From NCBI GenBank assembly GCA_963966185.1, contig CAWZYM010000346.1, forward strand, positions 437,001-501,000: DNA of 64,000 nt, given 5' to 3'. The notes under the pieces are model-generated. The model was not told where the DNA came from and searched no databases. It saw nothing but the letters and a program-made list of their open reading frames with translations. Source of the DNA: Rhabditoides inermis. Lineage: Eukaryota; Nematoda; Chromadorea; Rhabditida; Rhabditidae. Positions 37,393 to 47,650 of this stretch are shown piece by piece (position 1 is the stretch's first letter; the number at the start of each line of letters is the position of its first letter). The position numbers and the translations under genes are program-made.

Positions 37393-37778
37393 AAGAGAGG
37401 GGAGAGAGGAGGAAAGAGAGAAAATTCTTCAGGTCCCTACATCGCTCTCTTCCTGGGTGTTTATTTTCTCTTCATCTACTGGCTCTCTTTCAAATGCGAC
37501 CCAGAAGTGCGCAGGGGAATACAACAGGTGAGGAAGACCCCCTCTCTTTCTCTCTCTCTCTCTCCCTCTCTCTCTCTTTCACTTTCTTTTTTTTACTCTT
37601 TTTTTCTCGTTCTCCCTCTCTCTTCCTCTTCCTGTCTCTCTCCATCTCTCACATGTCAGAATGCGAGGTGAGGGGAGAAAGCGAGAGATTTCATAAAAAT
37701 GTATGCTTACAGGCTCACCGCGAATTTGCTCGAATGCAGGCCAGGCAAATGCAGTCTATGGAAACGATGAGCGAGTGA
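30612..37778 (+). CDS. TFP-M1: type I membrane protein with two three-finger-like Cys modules
   Basis: Unnamed family; predicted cell-surface receptor-like protein of 415 residues. Exons: 30612-30702, 30969-31085, 32060-32145, 32192-32211, 32267-32390, 32443-32512, 33042-33184, 33280-33465, 33595-33654, 33760-33850, 37101-37137, 37182-37243, 37433-37527, 37713-37778. Signal peptide MKVRWIPLLLLLLCVSAGG. Module 1 ends TLTCCCPNIHCQK; module 2 has VCGIRTFYKELKFEFGCF and ends DELGCFGDNCNTY. Such a closing pattern (CCxxDxCN in TFP-M2) is the mark of Ly6/uPAR/activin-receptor three-finger folds, so this assignment is inference. A membrane span YIALFLGVYFLFIYWLSF (from about residue 365) is followed by a ~35-residue basic tail. 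Intron 3 uses a GC donor (AAG|GCATGC); if unused, the protein stops early. Intron 10 holds a 2.9-kb RTE, intron 2 a foldback element and a tRNA-like SINE candidate. Confidence 0.8.
30709..30928. repeat. (GA)n microsatellite, TFP-M1 intron 1
   Basis: About 220 bp of GA with GGAA interruptions right after the exon 1 donor. TFP-M3 has a GA tract and TFP-M4 a shorter one (sense GA) in the same intron. Confidence 0.95.
31352..31582. mobile_element. Foldback element in TFP-M1 intron 2
   Basis: Arms at about 31358-31449 and 31484-31576 are inverted complements at roughly 85% by eye: both contain ACTCATTTTCCGTGCGGGAC and GAAAATGATCTCG. TFP-M4 lacks this DNA (its intron 2 is only 167 bp), consistent with an insertion. 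Confidence 0.7.
31603..31675 (+). repeat. tRNA-like SINE head candidate
   Basis: TGGTTCAGTGG fits the RNA polymerase III A box; a weak B-box-like AATCAAATCC lies about 40 bp on. No cloverleaf is obvious, so this would be a derived SINE rather than a tRNA gene. Confidence 0.35.
31915..31995 (-). mobile_element. Helitron-like 5'-region relic
   Basis: ATATTATCTCTCAAAACTAA, then TTGCGTAAAGAGAGTCAGTTTGTCT and CCCAATTCAACAAAAGC, resemble 58226-58296 of the element at 57832. Neither end is intact. Confidence 0.45.
33668..33743. repeat. (CT)n microsatellite, TFP-M1 intron 9
   Basis: About 75 bp of CT between exons 9 and 10. TFP-M3 (54014-54048) and M4 (sense CT, 58858-58885) carry CT in the same intron. 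Confidence 0.95.
34195..37078 (+). mobile_element. RTE-like non-LTR retrotransposon in TFP-M1 intron 10
   Basis: Flanked by a perfect 10-bp target duplication ATAGCCCTTT (34185-34194 and 37079-37088) and ending in an AATAAAATAAA tail. A ~180-bp leader precedes an endonuclease (SYNLRSM, QETWRDG, SDHRPT) and reverse transcriptase (FVDYSKAYDSL, GVRQGCLLSPVLFN, YADDIVLFA). The coding frame runs from 34377 with one in-frame TGA at 34818-34820, where LILAGD is followed by stop instead of the expected Trp of GDWN. The frame also breaks near 36875-36890, where an internal deletion joins RNED to GQGRPYKRW; the C-terminus continues to 37009. Nearly full length, same strand as the host gene, now inactive. 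Confidence 0.92.
37247..37424. repeat. (GA)n tract, TFP-M1 intron 12
   Basis: About 175 bp of GA between exons 12 and 13, just upstream of the transmembrane exon. Confidence 0.95.
37545..37650. repeat. (CT)n tract, TFP-M1 intron 13
   Basis: About 100 bp of interrupted CT just downstream of the transmembrane exon, complementary to the tract in intron 12. Confidence 0.9.
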
Positions 37779-38544
37779 CGTCACTTACATCACTTTACAA
37801 AAAAAAAACAATTCCGACCCTTCCTATCTCTCTACACATGTATATGTACCCAGCAGCCTATTCTAATGACCATTACAACGAATTTAATAAACCATTCAAA
37901 CGGTGACTTGTTTTACTGAATCTTGATACTTTGTGTGTACTTATTAAAAGTAAACGGTTAAAGGCACAAAAGCGCTTAGTTTTTGACTTTGTTTCATTGC
38001 TTGACCAATGGAAACACGAAACAATCAAAGAAAACGCGAAAGAACGGCGTTTCCGCGTTAACTACACGCTTATGTGCACGTGCGAAGCTTGGTCAGGCGA
38101 ATTCGAACTTCGCGCCAAAATGCTTATCGGAAAGTTGAGCTCTGTGCGCATCTCGTCGATATGAGTTCTACAGCAGATGTCGTTGTAGTGTTGTGGTAAC
38201 GCTCAAGTTTCACGGACCATGCTATGCCGGTTCGATACCCACTACGTGCAATCAGTTTTGCCCCTGTCTGTGCCTTTAAGCTTTAAGAGATTCAAGAGTC
38301 GTATGACGTAGTGTGAACCGTCTTTTTTGGAGGTCTTGCTGTGTAGCTGACTTCGAATGCCGCTACAGAGCCATGTTTTTGTAATTCGCCTTATTAGTCA
38401 TGCGCACTCAATCGATAATCAATAGTTTCGTGCTAATCGGCCGGTTATCGTCACTTCGCCGGTTCGGAAATGGCACATTTACACATTTACACATTTGGCA
38501 CATGTACTGTCTGGTGACTGTCTGTGAGTCGGTCGAAAAATGCG
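37779..38544. other. Intergenic region TFP-M1 to TFP-M2
   Basis: Holds the M1 3' UTR with AATAAA near 37886 (the same segment ends TFP-M4 on the other strand) and a tRNA-like sequence at 38183-38250. Otherwise I see no feature. Confidence 0.55.
38183..38250 (+). repeat. tRNA-like SINE head candidate
   Basis: GTAGTGTTGTGGTAACGC resembles an A box and CCGGTTCGATACCC is an excellent B box, spaced about 40 bp apart. No full cloverleaf found. Confidence 0.45.
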
Positions 38545-38640
38545 ACCCACGAACAAAGATCACTCCAATTAGCATGAATGACCGCCGCTATTTCGCGTCG
38601 CTCGTTTGCCGGTCGTCATTCCCTTCTTTCTCTCTCCCCA
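38545..38640 (+). promoter_or_regulatory. Conserved leader/promoter block of TFP-M2
   Basis: GAACAAAGATCACTCCAATT, AGCATGAATGACCG, TTTCGCGTCGCTCGTTTGCC and GGTCGTCATTCCCTTC match the blocks upstream of M1, M3 and M4. Confidence 0.65.
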
Positions 38641-41243
38641 ATGAAGGCCCGCTGGTCGCCCCTCCTCCTCCTTCTCCTCTGCGTCTCTGCCGGTGGCTCA
38701 GAGGAAGGAAACGGTTCGACTGGAGAGGACGGTGAGTTAAGGAAAGCTAGAGCTCAAATTGTGTCCCTGGAAAATTGGAGAGGCCTTTTGATTTGACGAT
38801 GTATGGTGATTTCCTGATATCGGATATGCCATAGAGAGTGGGCCAGGCAAGATTGGTTGTTAGAATAAGATTATTAGACTAATCGGTAAGCACACTAGTA
38901 CATCATTATACTCTGCTCCAGAGCGATAGTTTTCGATCTACCGCGCTTGTTCGAAATACGGTGCCATAACCGTCTGCTTCTCTTGTTGTGCACATTGTCT
39001 ACTCGGCCGAGAGCTGACTCGAGGGATTATCGATCGATCTACACACGTTGGCCGTTTTGTAGTTTGCTCACAACGCACTGTCGCGTCATCGAAAACGAGG
39101 CAAAATGACAACCGAAACGTGCAAAATGACAACCGAAACATTTGTCGATTTGTTTTTCGCCGATATATAGGAATACATAATATGTTGTCACTGTGCTAAG
39201 TGTTAGTCAGTATATAATTATTAGTCTAGTTGGAAACAAGTAAAGTCGCCGCTGTGCATTTAACAATGACGTTGTCTGTAAAATGTGTCCGCATGGTTTC
39301 AGACACTGCTCAAAACCAGAACATGACGCAAGATCTGGCCAAGAAACTGCGATCGTTTGGCATATCGGGACCGAATGAAACGGAACAATTCAAGCTGGAC
39401 TCAGTCTGTTTGACAGGAAAACGTGATTTCGTCGCGTGATTGCACAAATCGATTTCCTGCCGGTTTAGAAGACAACGTGACATCAATCAATCATACCGTC
39501 CGCTTTGAGCTTTTTCGAAGCTCTTACACATACGATTTCTTCTCCGCCAAAGATGTTCGTTTACACATGGAACTCTCCAAAAAACGTGTCATTTTCAGGG
39601 TTGTATTTTGAATATAGGGTAAACGAATTTGAACGTTCTCCCGGTAAAGCTGTAACAACATTTCAGAAGAAATACCCCTCTGACAGCTTTCACCGGAGAA
39701 TGCGTGTATAAAGAGTTCGATGTGCTGCACATGTGTTCGGTATTCTCCAACAACGTGGTCACTTGCTGTTGCCCGAACGTCGCCTGCCAAAGGGTGACCA
39801 TGTTATCAATTGATGGTAACTTTGTAAACTTCGTGAAGCATGAAAGCTAACGTTAGCTTGTCAACAACGCCATAAAACGTTATGAACAAGTTTTATGAAT
39901 GAAGTTACATACAAAATCTATCCACGTCATGAGTCGTTTTCAAATGACATTTGAACGTTTTTTCACCTCTACTTTTACAAAACTTTGTGTAGATAATAAT
40001 GGATATGCACGATCACGATCTCATCAAGCCCGAATTGATTGATGATAAGAAAAATCAGATCAGTGAGTCTTTCAGATTACAATAGGTTTCGATGACGTTT
40101 TTCCAGATACTTATCTCGATACGACGTCCAATGATTGTCTGTTCGCCACATGGAGGTACAGAAATAGGGATGCGGTAGCCGAACACGCCAGTCCCGTTCC
40201 CATGTGGGACACCCCTGCGCAACCTTTCCAAGTCTGCCCAAGTGATGAGGTCATGTTGAAATTTGAAATACTTTATCCACTGCACCTTAGCTATTGCAAA
40301 CTCGTTAATTTAGCGATAGCAATTTAGGCGTGCGGAATAAGAACGTTTTACAAGGATATGACATTTGAGTTTGGCTGTTTCCGCGTGCGAAGGAGCACAT
40401 TGAAATCGGATGCCAACAAAGTCTGTCGTCGTTTTCCCACCGTACAAATGCTGCCGCTCTATAAAAAATATCCTGATATCTTCAAAGTGTATACACCGTC
40501 ACTGCACAGTTACAAAAAGCAGCTGTTTAATGTGAGTGCCGATTCAGAAAGCGGATTATCGATTTTTTCAGAAAGGTAAACTCGAAGATGTGGATGAATT
40601 GTGCTGTTTCGGAGACAAATGCAATCTCTATGTGAGCGAGAGGTCGAAAATCACGATTACTAACATTTTTGTTAGATATTCGTCAACTTCTTGCTGCCAT
40701 TGATTTCCAAGAATCCGGACGAATTCAAAAACAACTTCAATAGCACTAAAATAGTCGAAAAACCCGGTATGTCAGTGTGTAAATGATTGTGAATAATATC
40801 ATTCTTCCTAGACACCGCCCCAGTGAATGATAATGATGTTCCGTTGGTTGAGAAGTGAGTTTCTCTTTTTTTTACTTGATAACTTTTCTTACAAAACACT
40901 TTACAGAAAGTTTAACGAAATCTACATTGTGAAATATAAGGACTACATGTGGTTCCGGGAGAATTGTGGTAGGGAAGATAAAACAGAAAACAGAAAGAGA
41001 GAGAAAGAAAAAGAGAAAGAGAAAGATATAGAGAAATAGAGAGAGAGGAAGGAAGGGAGAGAGAGAGAGAGAATGAGAGAGTGAGAGGGAGAGAGATGGA
41101 GAGTAACAGAACTCCAGGACCCTACATCGCTCTTTTTCTGGCTGTTTATTTCCTTTTTATCTACTGGCTTTCTTTCAAATGCGATCCCGAAATCCAAAGG
41201 GGAATACAGCAGGTGAGAATCTCTCTCCCTCCCTCCCTCCCTC

Positions 41244-41289
<46 letters not shown>

Positions 41290-41423
41290 CTCTCTCTCTT
41301 TCTCTCGCTCTCTCCCTCCCTCTCTTTCTCTCTCGCTCTCATCCCGTCTACTTGCAGGCTCACCGCGAATTTGCTCGAATGCAGGCTGGTCAAATGCAGG
41401 CTCATCAAGAATTCAGCGAGTGA
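38641..41423 (+). CDS. TFP-M2: type I membrane protein with two three-finger-like Cys modules
   Basis: Complete family member of 425 residues. Exons: 38641-38731, 39303-39422, 39469-39554, 39599-39618, 39667-39793, 39993-40062, 40107-40249, 40328-40531, 40572-40631, 40676-40766, 40812-40854, 40907-40968, 41118-41212, 41358-41423; every phase fits and all introns are GT-AG. Signal peptide MKARWSPLLLLLLCVSAGG. Module 1 ends VVTCCCPNVACQR; module 2 contains ACGIRTFYKDMTFEFGCF and closes ELCCFGDKCNLY, a clean CCxxDxCN. Membrane span YIALFLAVYFLFIYWLSF; tail ends AHQEFSE. The ectodomain is the most divergent of the intact copies. A likely poly(A) signal AATAAA follows near 41544. Ligand and partners unknown. 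Confidence 0.85.
38895..39075. repeat. Dispersed repeat, also at 50500-50665
   Basis: CAGAGCGATAGTTTTCGATC, AAATACGGTGCCATAACCGT and CCGAGAGCTGACTC occur here and, inverted, before TFP-M3. Both sit close to TFP-M first exons. Confidence 0.6.
40980..41100. repeat. GA-rich tract, TFP-M2 intron 12
   Basis: Interrupted GA/AGAAAG purine tract upstream of the transmembrane exon. Confidence 0.85.
41219..41342. repeat. (CT)n tract, TFP-M2 intron 13
   Basis: CT/CCCT tract of about 120 bp downstream of the transmembrane exon. Confidence 0.9.
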
Positions 41424-42115
41424 CGTCACTTTACAAAATATATCTGTGAACACCCAGCACACGATACCCATGATCTTCACAACTAGTATAATGCACCACA
41501 GTGTTTTCCTCGAATTAGCTTGATCTCAATATGTTTGTGTGAAATAAACGGTTATGATACCAGATTCGAGACGTACGAGCGGAAACATTCACAGTGAAGC
41601 CTTTCCTTTTTCGACAGATGAGGAGAGTGTTGGTTATCATCAAATTCCATGTTTAGTGGCGGGAGCGGAAGAGAGCGAGAGAATGGCGGTTTCGGATTCC
41701 GCAACCGGTATTGAATATTGATTATTTTCGTATTTTCTAATGCCCTAAGTGATCAGTGATCCTGCCCCCTCCCAGCCCCCGGCCAAGACCCCGCCTCCCC
41801 CGGCTCTCTGTGACTTCTTTAATAAATCATGGCTGCTGACGAGTGGTTGTTGATTGGATTCTGTTTCACTATCCTATCGTAGTTCGGCGCGTATGTTTCT
41901 CTTTCTGTTTACTGTTGTTTTCTGTTCGGAATCGAACAACAATTCGATCCACTGAGAGAGAGGTCCTTCCCGGGATGCTCTCTGCCCGCCTCCGGGCGCG
42001 GCATCTTTACTCCTATTTTTTCTAATCTATGAGAAGAGGGGTTCAGTGAAGGACAAAAGAACATGACGATAACCGTAAAAGTCCCCTCTTCCCAAAATAT
42101 CAATAACAAACATAC
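41424..42115. other. Intergenic stretch
   Basis: M2 3' UTR, then unremarkable sequence; a C-rich patch at 41763-41800 has no recognised role. Confidence 0.4.
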
Positions 42116-43081
42116 TCACTTACTTGAATACTTGAATGCTCCTAAATGAAAAAAAGGCGCGGAGCCCATCTTTCGCCACAGTGAACGGTCTCGAGCTGCA
42201 GTTGCCCACTGCTTGTAGTCGTTCCTGCGCGCATAGAACAGTTTTGTATTATTGCGGACAGAATCTGCCCAGCGGGTTGGCGGCCGTCCGGGTTCTCGAG
42301 TGACGTTGCGCGGCCTCCAATCGGTAGTCGCCCGTGTCCATCGCCCGTCCGTCCTCCTTTGTATGTGTCCGGCCCATCTATGTTTGCTGCGCGCCATGTA
42401 GGAGGTTGGGTTGGTCAACGCGGATCTTGCCCGCATGTCCTCGCTGCTCAGTCCCTTGTTTCGCTGCCGATAGAGTAGAGTGAGAACACAGTGCGGGGAG
42501 TACGCACGTGTTAAAGAGGTTCCCTTTGAGGTGTTTGTCGTTCAGCGTGTCCAGTGTCTCCTTGATGTTGCCAAATGCTGCTCATCCTGCTCTCGTTCTA
42601 ATGCCAGCTCCGAAGTGAGAGTGTTCTTTGCGTTTATGGCCCGTCCTCGGTAGACGTACTCCTCCACCTCTTCGATTGCCTGGCCGGAAAGATGGATAGT
42701 CCCAGCGGCAACCTGCTCGTTTCGGATGAACTGCGTCTTGCCGATGTTGATGCGCAGCCCGGCCTTCTCGCTCTCCGTGTTCAGCTCGTTCAGCATCCGT
42801 TCAGCATCTGCCGTGGTCTCGGTGATCAGCTCGATGTCGTCAGCGGAGCGCAGATGGTTCAGCTTCTCTCCGTCCACTCGAAGGCCGAAGTCGCTCCAGT
42901 CGAGTTGGCGGAAGACGACTTCCAGCGCAGCAGTGAAGAACACTAGGGAGACAGTGTCTCCTTGCTTCACTTCGCTTCGCACAAGAATCTTTAGCTCGTT
43001 GGAGAAGAGCTTCAGAAGTAACTGGTTGTTGTCGTAGCAGTCGGATAGCGCAGCCAGGTATCCCTCCTCGACGTTGAGCAT
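42116..43081 (-). mobile_element. RTE-like retrotransposon fragment
   Basis: On -, 43081-42542 encodes part of the RT palm and thumb (GLRVDGEKLNHLRSADDIEL with SADD in place of YADD, then GLRINIGKTQF), and 42436-42116 encodes the C-terminus (KHRWAGHIQRRTDGRW, GRPPTRWADS). The two parts are separated by frame breaks; endonuclease and most of the RT are missing. It lies where the last four exons of TFP-M5 would be expected, on the same strand. Confidence 0.85.
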
Positions 43082-43625
43082 CTCAAGAGCCCGGAGAAGG
43101 ATTCCGTGAGAAGCTCTCCAACTGGCGCCCGATCGCTCTACTCAGCCTGATCTACAAAACCTGTTCCAATGTCTGATATATATATATAGTAGATGAATGT
43201 GAAGTAGGCAGAGAGAAAGACGAACAGGTAGGGACATGAAAAAGGTTCGGTGAAAAAAACGTGTTGTATTTAATAATAACGATGTTTAAATAAAAAAAAA
43301 CGTGTTGTATTTATAATAACGATGTTTTTAAGATAACGATGTTTAAATTTTCAACACATGCTATGACGTCAAAATTTGGGGGGGGGGAGATCAAGATTGT
43401 GAATGTAAAAAAAGATTTGAAAAATCACCGCAATTTTTCCTGAACCACATGTTGTCTTGGTATTTGATGGTGTGTGTCTCGTCGAAAATCCTCAAAAACA
43501 TGTATTTTTGAAAAACTGACAAACTCCCACTTTTCAACTAGGGACACGTTTCTATGCTCATTGACATTCGGTGAGTTGTCTAGGAGTAAATGACAATAGA
43601 AAAGACTGAGTTTTGCCTAAAACAC
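43082..43625. other. Non-coding stretch with simple repeats
   Basis: Two near-copies of CGTGTTGTATTTAATAATAA and CGATGTTTAAA lie at 43260-43345, and a G run at 43380. No TFP-M exons 11-14 were found here. Confidence 0.5.
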
Positions 43626-45869
43626 CTGGAATGTTGGTGTCATTTCTCGCATGGGCATCCTTGAACTCTTCCGGATTCTTTGAAATCAACGGAATGAAGA
43701 AATTCACGAATATCTGAAAATGTAATCTAAGATCGAGAGCAAAACTCTCATGACATACGTAAACGTATATGTTACACCTTTGTCCAAAACAGCAGAACTC
43801 GTCAACATCGAGAAACTTGCCCTTCTGAAAATCGAAATCAATCTTACATCATAAATAATTGAACATTGTTTGTATTAAAATCTCACATAGGGCACGTTTT
43901 TTGTGTAGCTCCGAAGATTGGGTAGGTAGGCGTACTCCTTGATTCCTTGCATCTCGTATTGGAATTCCGGGGTGACGGTGGGGTTTTTGATGCAAGAATC
44001 TCCCACGGTACTGCGCCGCAGCGGGAAACAGCCAAACTCGTACGTCATCTCGTTGTAGAACGCTCGTATTCCGCACACCTGAACAGCGCGCGCTCGGCGC
44101 CGCCCGGTTCGTGTTACGATACCTCATTGCGCGCGCAGACTCTTCTCGCTTGCAGGTTTGAGCGGCTGAGATTGTCGGTGAACCACATTGTGTTTGTTTG
44201 CAGTGCTATAGTAGTGTCGATAGTTTTATGCTTCCACTTGGCTACGACACATTCATTGCTTGGAGAGTTATAGGTCTCTGAAGCCGTAAGGTTTCTGAAA
44301 GTATGCACATATGTACACATACAAACCCTACCAATCTGCGCCCGAGATATTCGCCATGGTTTTGTACATGCCTCCTTTCAAATACATGTCAACCAGTATC
44401 TGAACACATTTATGAGGGAGAAAAAGGGATCTTGTTCTAACACGTTACTTAAAAAATCTTTTTTTTCCGATAGAAAGATGGATTTTTCAGCTATTTTTTT
44501 TCCAATGTCCAGTGTGTGTTCCCTTTTTGATCGACAAATTGGGACGGCCGGAATATTAGACGCAAGATGCGAATGTTCGTGAAAAATTATGTGAAAATAA
44601 AAAAGTGAAAAATTATGCAAATGTCTCATATTGCTGTCATTTCTTACATTTGCGCGTCAGCGCGGTCGTTTTTGTGTTAGGTCAAAGCTGCCATTTGTCA
44701 AACACTACTGCCGTAAACCTCTCGTTTACATGAACTAAAATCAGTTAGGTACACTTTCTTCGGCGGTGGAAAAAGCTAGTGATTTGAGTTTTGCACAGTA
44801 GTTGTATTACATGTGTGCCGAATTCTCCAAAGAGCCCGATTTTTCGATTTCGATTTTTTGAGCCGAAACTTTACAAGGAGCGCATTTGCATGCGCTGTCT
44901 AAAAACTGTCTAAGTCGGTCAAAAAAGGAACACTCTATAACAGTGAAAATCACAGCAGTGGAAGACTGGATTTTACAGTAACGTAACGTGCTAGGACAGG
45001 ATCAAATAAGTAGCGGTCAGTTCTTCGAAACGTCTTTGAATCACGACCAAACAGCGTGTTCCAAGGGCGTTTTGAAGCTGCTGTTTCGAATAGTCTGACT
45101 ACATCTGATTGAATCTGACCATTTGACAGTTGTTGTTGGTACAGCAGCACACAGGACCCTTGCACATGTGATATAGGTAATTGGTATCATGTTGAATCCC
45201 ACACATGCCCTGACTTGGTTTAAACCCCGTTCTGAAACGGATAGTTTCTAGAGGTTTCGAGAAAAATCGGCGTACTCGAAATCCATGATGCAGCTCTGAA
45301 AACGGCACGTTTCACTAGATCAAATCCACATCGAAACGTACGTCTAGTGCGGTGAAGTAATCGAAACTGTGACTGCTGTTGGTGAGTTGGAAAACCGTTA
45401 CGAACGAGTCTGAACTGGTTAGTATTTGGAATCTACAAAGCTGTCTGCCTGGCAGCCTCACACCAGCTCACCTGTGGGGTGTCTCTAATAGGCGCGTCTA
45501 GCCTGGCGGAGAGAGTGGAATTGAGTCGTTCATCTCACGACCAACCCATGATCACCACTCAGTGCTAGACGCTCGATTTCGTAATATGTGCTTTATATGA
45601 ATAAACGAATAAAACAAAACCGTCTCACCTTTTTGATACATGCAGGTGGTGTTGAGTAAGAAGGATTGCTTTCGTTGACTTCCACTCAGTCCGAACGTGC
45701 GATTGCGCCGCGCCGCCTCGTATTGGAGCGAGTCGACGGCATCTGAACAATGTTGTCGCGTGTAAGTGCGCGAGAGCAGAGAGAGTGATGCAACAATCAC
45801 TCTAGCAGATAGAGAGAAGAGAGTGGAAGAGGAAGACAGCCACACCCGCGGGAACACCAGTCTAACCAT
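43626..45869 (-). pseudogene. TFP-M5: truncated, most divergent family member
   Basis: Exons on -: 45869-45629 (signal peptide and exon 2, possibly with an internal intron), 45409-45342, 45295-45276, 45231-45120, 44399-44332, 44277-44123, 44078-43887, 43824-43765, 43713-43626. They correspond to family exons 1-10. Module 1 shows NYLYHMCKGPVCCCTNNNCQ; module 2 shows VCGIRAFYNEMTYEFGCF and closes EFCCFGQRCNIY. Exon 6 is 68 nt rather than 70, so it does not join exon 7 in frame. Exons 11-14 with the membrane span are missing and an RTE fragment lies beyond. It could still make a short secreted product, but I regard it as a decaying copy. The start has a weak signal peptide (RVIVASLSLLS). Confidence 0.65.
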
Positions 45870-46190
45870 TGGATTTCTTGTCTTATGTTAGCATGTAATA
45901 AATAAATGATTTCAAGTCGTTATTTATTCCATTGCACACACAGAGAGTTGAACTCCCCATTAACAGCGATCATCGATCAACGACTAATCGTTAATCGAAA
46001 AAATAATCGAAACTCGATTTATCGACCCAACACTATTACACACAGATTGACAAACGAGGATACTATACTATATCATTCTTCTCCTATCTCTACGTGTCTC
46101 TTTGTATCAGGTACTTCCTTCACCCTATAACTTAAACACAAGGAATGTGGATCGAAATATAGCGATTGATGTGATTGATATACATAGATT
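45790..46190. repeat. Dispersed repeat, second copy at 56350-57130
   Basis: Shared segments: AGTCTAACCATTGGATTTCT, TTCAAGTCGTTATTTA, CACACACAGAGAGTTGAACT, GACAAACGAGGATACTATAC. The 56350 copy carries about 400 bp of extra DNA in the middle, including a MITE. Here the repeat overlaps the TFP-M5 start. Confidence 0.7.
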
Positions 46191-46383
46191 CACATGGAGT
46201 GTCGTTTAGGTCACAGAAGCCGATGGTGACCAAACTGATATCAGAGATACCCTAGGGGGTCACTAGTCGAAAACCGTTTTCAACTCCACAGAACCGGCCA
46301 TACGTTTCGAGATATTTACGTTTCAAATTTTGAAGCTAAACCGTGTGGATCTGTGGATTGCTTTCTCTATTCGTGAAAAAGCG

Positions 46384-46495
46384 GCGGTGGCCTAGTGGGT
46401 AGAGCGGTCGCCTGTCAAGGTTGGTTCGTTGGTCAAGGTTGGTTGGTCAAGGTTGGTTGGTCAGGGTCGGTTGGGTGTGGGTTCGCTCACTGTCG
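46384..46495 (+). repeat. tRNA-like SINE candidate with GGTTGGTC repeats
   Basis: TGGCCTAGTGGGTAGAGCGG carries a good A box; four tandem GGTTGGTTGGTCAA-like units follow, then GTGGGTTCGCTCACTG as a weak B box. Confidence 0.4.
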
Positions 46496-46562
46496 ACGCA
46501 TTTCGTTTTGACCACACTCCCAAATACAAATAGGAAGTCGATGTGTACGACGACGACGACAA

Positions 46563-46700
46563 TGCGCATCACGTAAGCCCCGCCCACTGCACTCTGCGCC
46601 CATTGGCCGCTCGGCCCACTTGCCTGCGCGATCTGATTGGCCGAGCGCTGGCCCCGCCTCCAGCTCACCCACTCTCATTGCGGCTCGCCGCATATATGGG
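46563..46700 (+). promoter_or_regulatory. GC-box/CCAAT/TATA-like cluster
   Basis: Within 140 bp: CACGTAAGCCCCGCCC, GCCCATTGGCC, CTGATTGGCC, GGCCCCGCC and GCATATATGGG. The arrangement resembles a polymerase II core promoter but no gene could be assigned downstream; the next 800 bp hold a (TG)n/(G)n tract and a hairpin. Confidence 0.3.
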
Positions 46701-47499
46701 TGATCGAAATGTGCGAGTTCTAGAAAGACGTTACAGTGATAATACGATAGTGTGTGTGTGTGGGGGGGGGGGTAAAACAGAGTGAGCTACTACCGCGCCT
46801 TGCTCAAGGGTACTGGCAAAGGCGAAATGCCTTTCAGGCCAGTGCTAGGGTTTTATTTCGGCACATCAACCTGGAAAAAAATTAAGAAAAGTCCATCATT
46901 CGCTTCCGAACAACAAAGTAAATGCATAAAACTCTTCGCAGCTGATTAAAATTTCGAAACAAACCTGCTCTTTCTAATCGAGGAAAAGACGTATATAACA
47001 GGTACAATTTTTTGTCACACAACTTGATGCAAGTTTTATTTGTTAGCGTATTCTGAAGTCAGAATCAGAATATTTATCTCGAATCAAATAGCACGTTACA
47101 ATTATGTAAATTGTAAATTACGGCTTACGGTAATATACAGTAATGCAACGCCTAGTGCGAGTTCCAATAACACGGATTACGGTAATGCGGAGGATGCGTG
47201 CGTGCTGTTGGTGGCGCAAGTCGTCTCGAAGACGATTAAACTCTGAAGTGAAGATGAAAATCTAAATTTGTATGTGAAAGTATGAATGAATATGTTTGCA
47301 CAGAGTTATGAACATCGTTTGAAGTAGCAGGTTTTTTTTTTTTTAAATATTCGGTTAGTTGCAAAGAGATTTTATGCAAGTGATTTTGTTGAATAAGATC
47401 AAAACAAACCGTTTCTCTAAACTAAATGCATGTACTTTTCGAAAAAAAGAATTATGTGTTGCATGAATTGGGACAGTCTTTCTCTCTCTTCCTCTCTGT
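46701..47499. other. Non-coding stretch
   Basis: A (TG)n-(G)n tract at about 46750-46772 and a hairpin ACTGGC-AAAGGC-GAAAT-GCCTTT-...-GCCAGT at about 46811-46845. No exon supported. Confidence 0.4.
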
Positions 47500-47650
47500 C
47501 CTTCTCTTTCTCAATCAGAGAATTTCACTTTGATTAATGTGCTTTGTGTTCCGATCAGACCTTGTCATGTGTATTGTGTTTTGTAGGCGCACGAGGAGTT
47601 CGAGCGCATGAAAGCGAATGGAGCGATGACTCATTTACATTTTCTCTAAA
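47500..47650 (+). pseudogene. Solitary TFP-M last exon
   Basis: After GTATTGTGTTTTGTAG at 47587 the frame reads AHEEFERMKANGA, as in TFP-M3 exon 14 (54896). About 70 bp of upstream intron also match 54840-54895. No other exon of the gene is nearby, so this is a relic of a lost copy. Confidence 0.7.

Larger units (their letters stand above)
27351..37778. repeat. Left arm of large inverted duplication
   Basis: Lipase 1 exons 1-5, the divergent intergenic region and TFP-M1 are mirrored by 57290-63993. Local insertions (foldback and SINE candidate in intron 2, RTE in intron 10) lengthen this arm. Confidence 0.75.

Noticed and set aside
38183..38250. Functional tRNA gene
   Set aside because: Good B box, but no acceptor stem pairing or cloverleaf could be drawn; treated as SINE-like.
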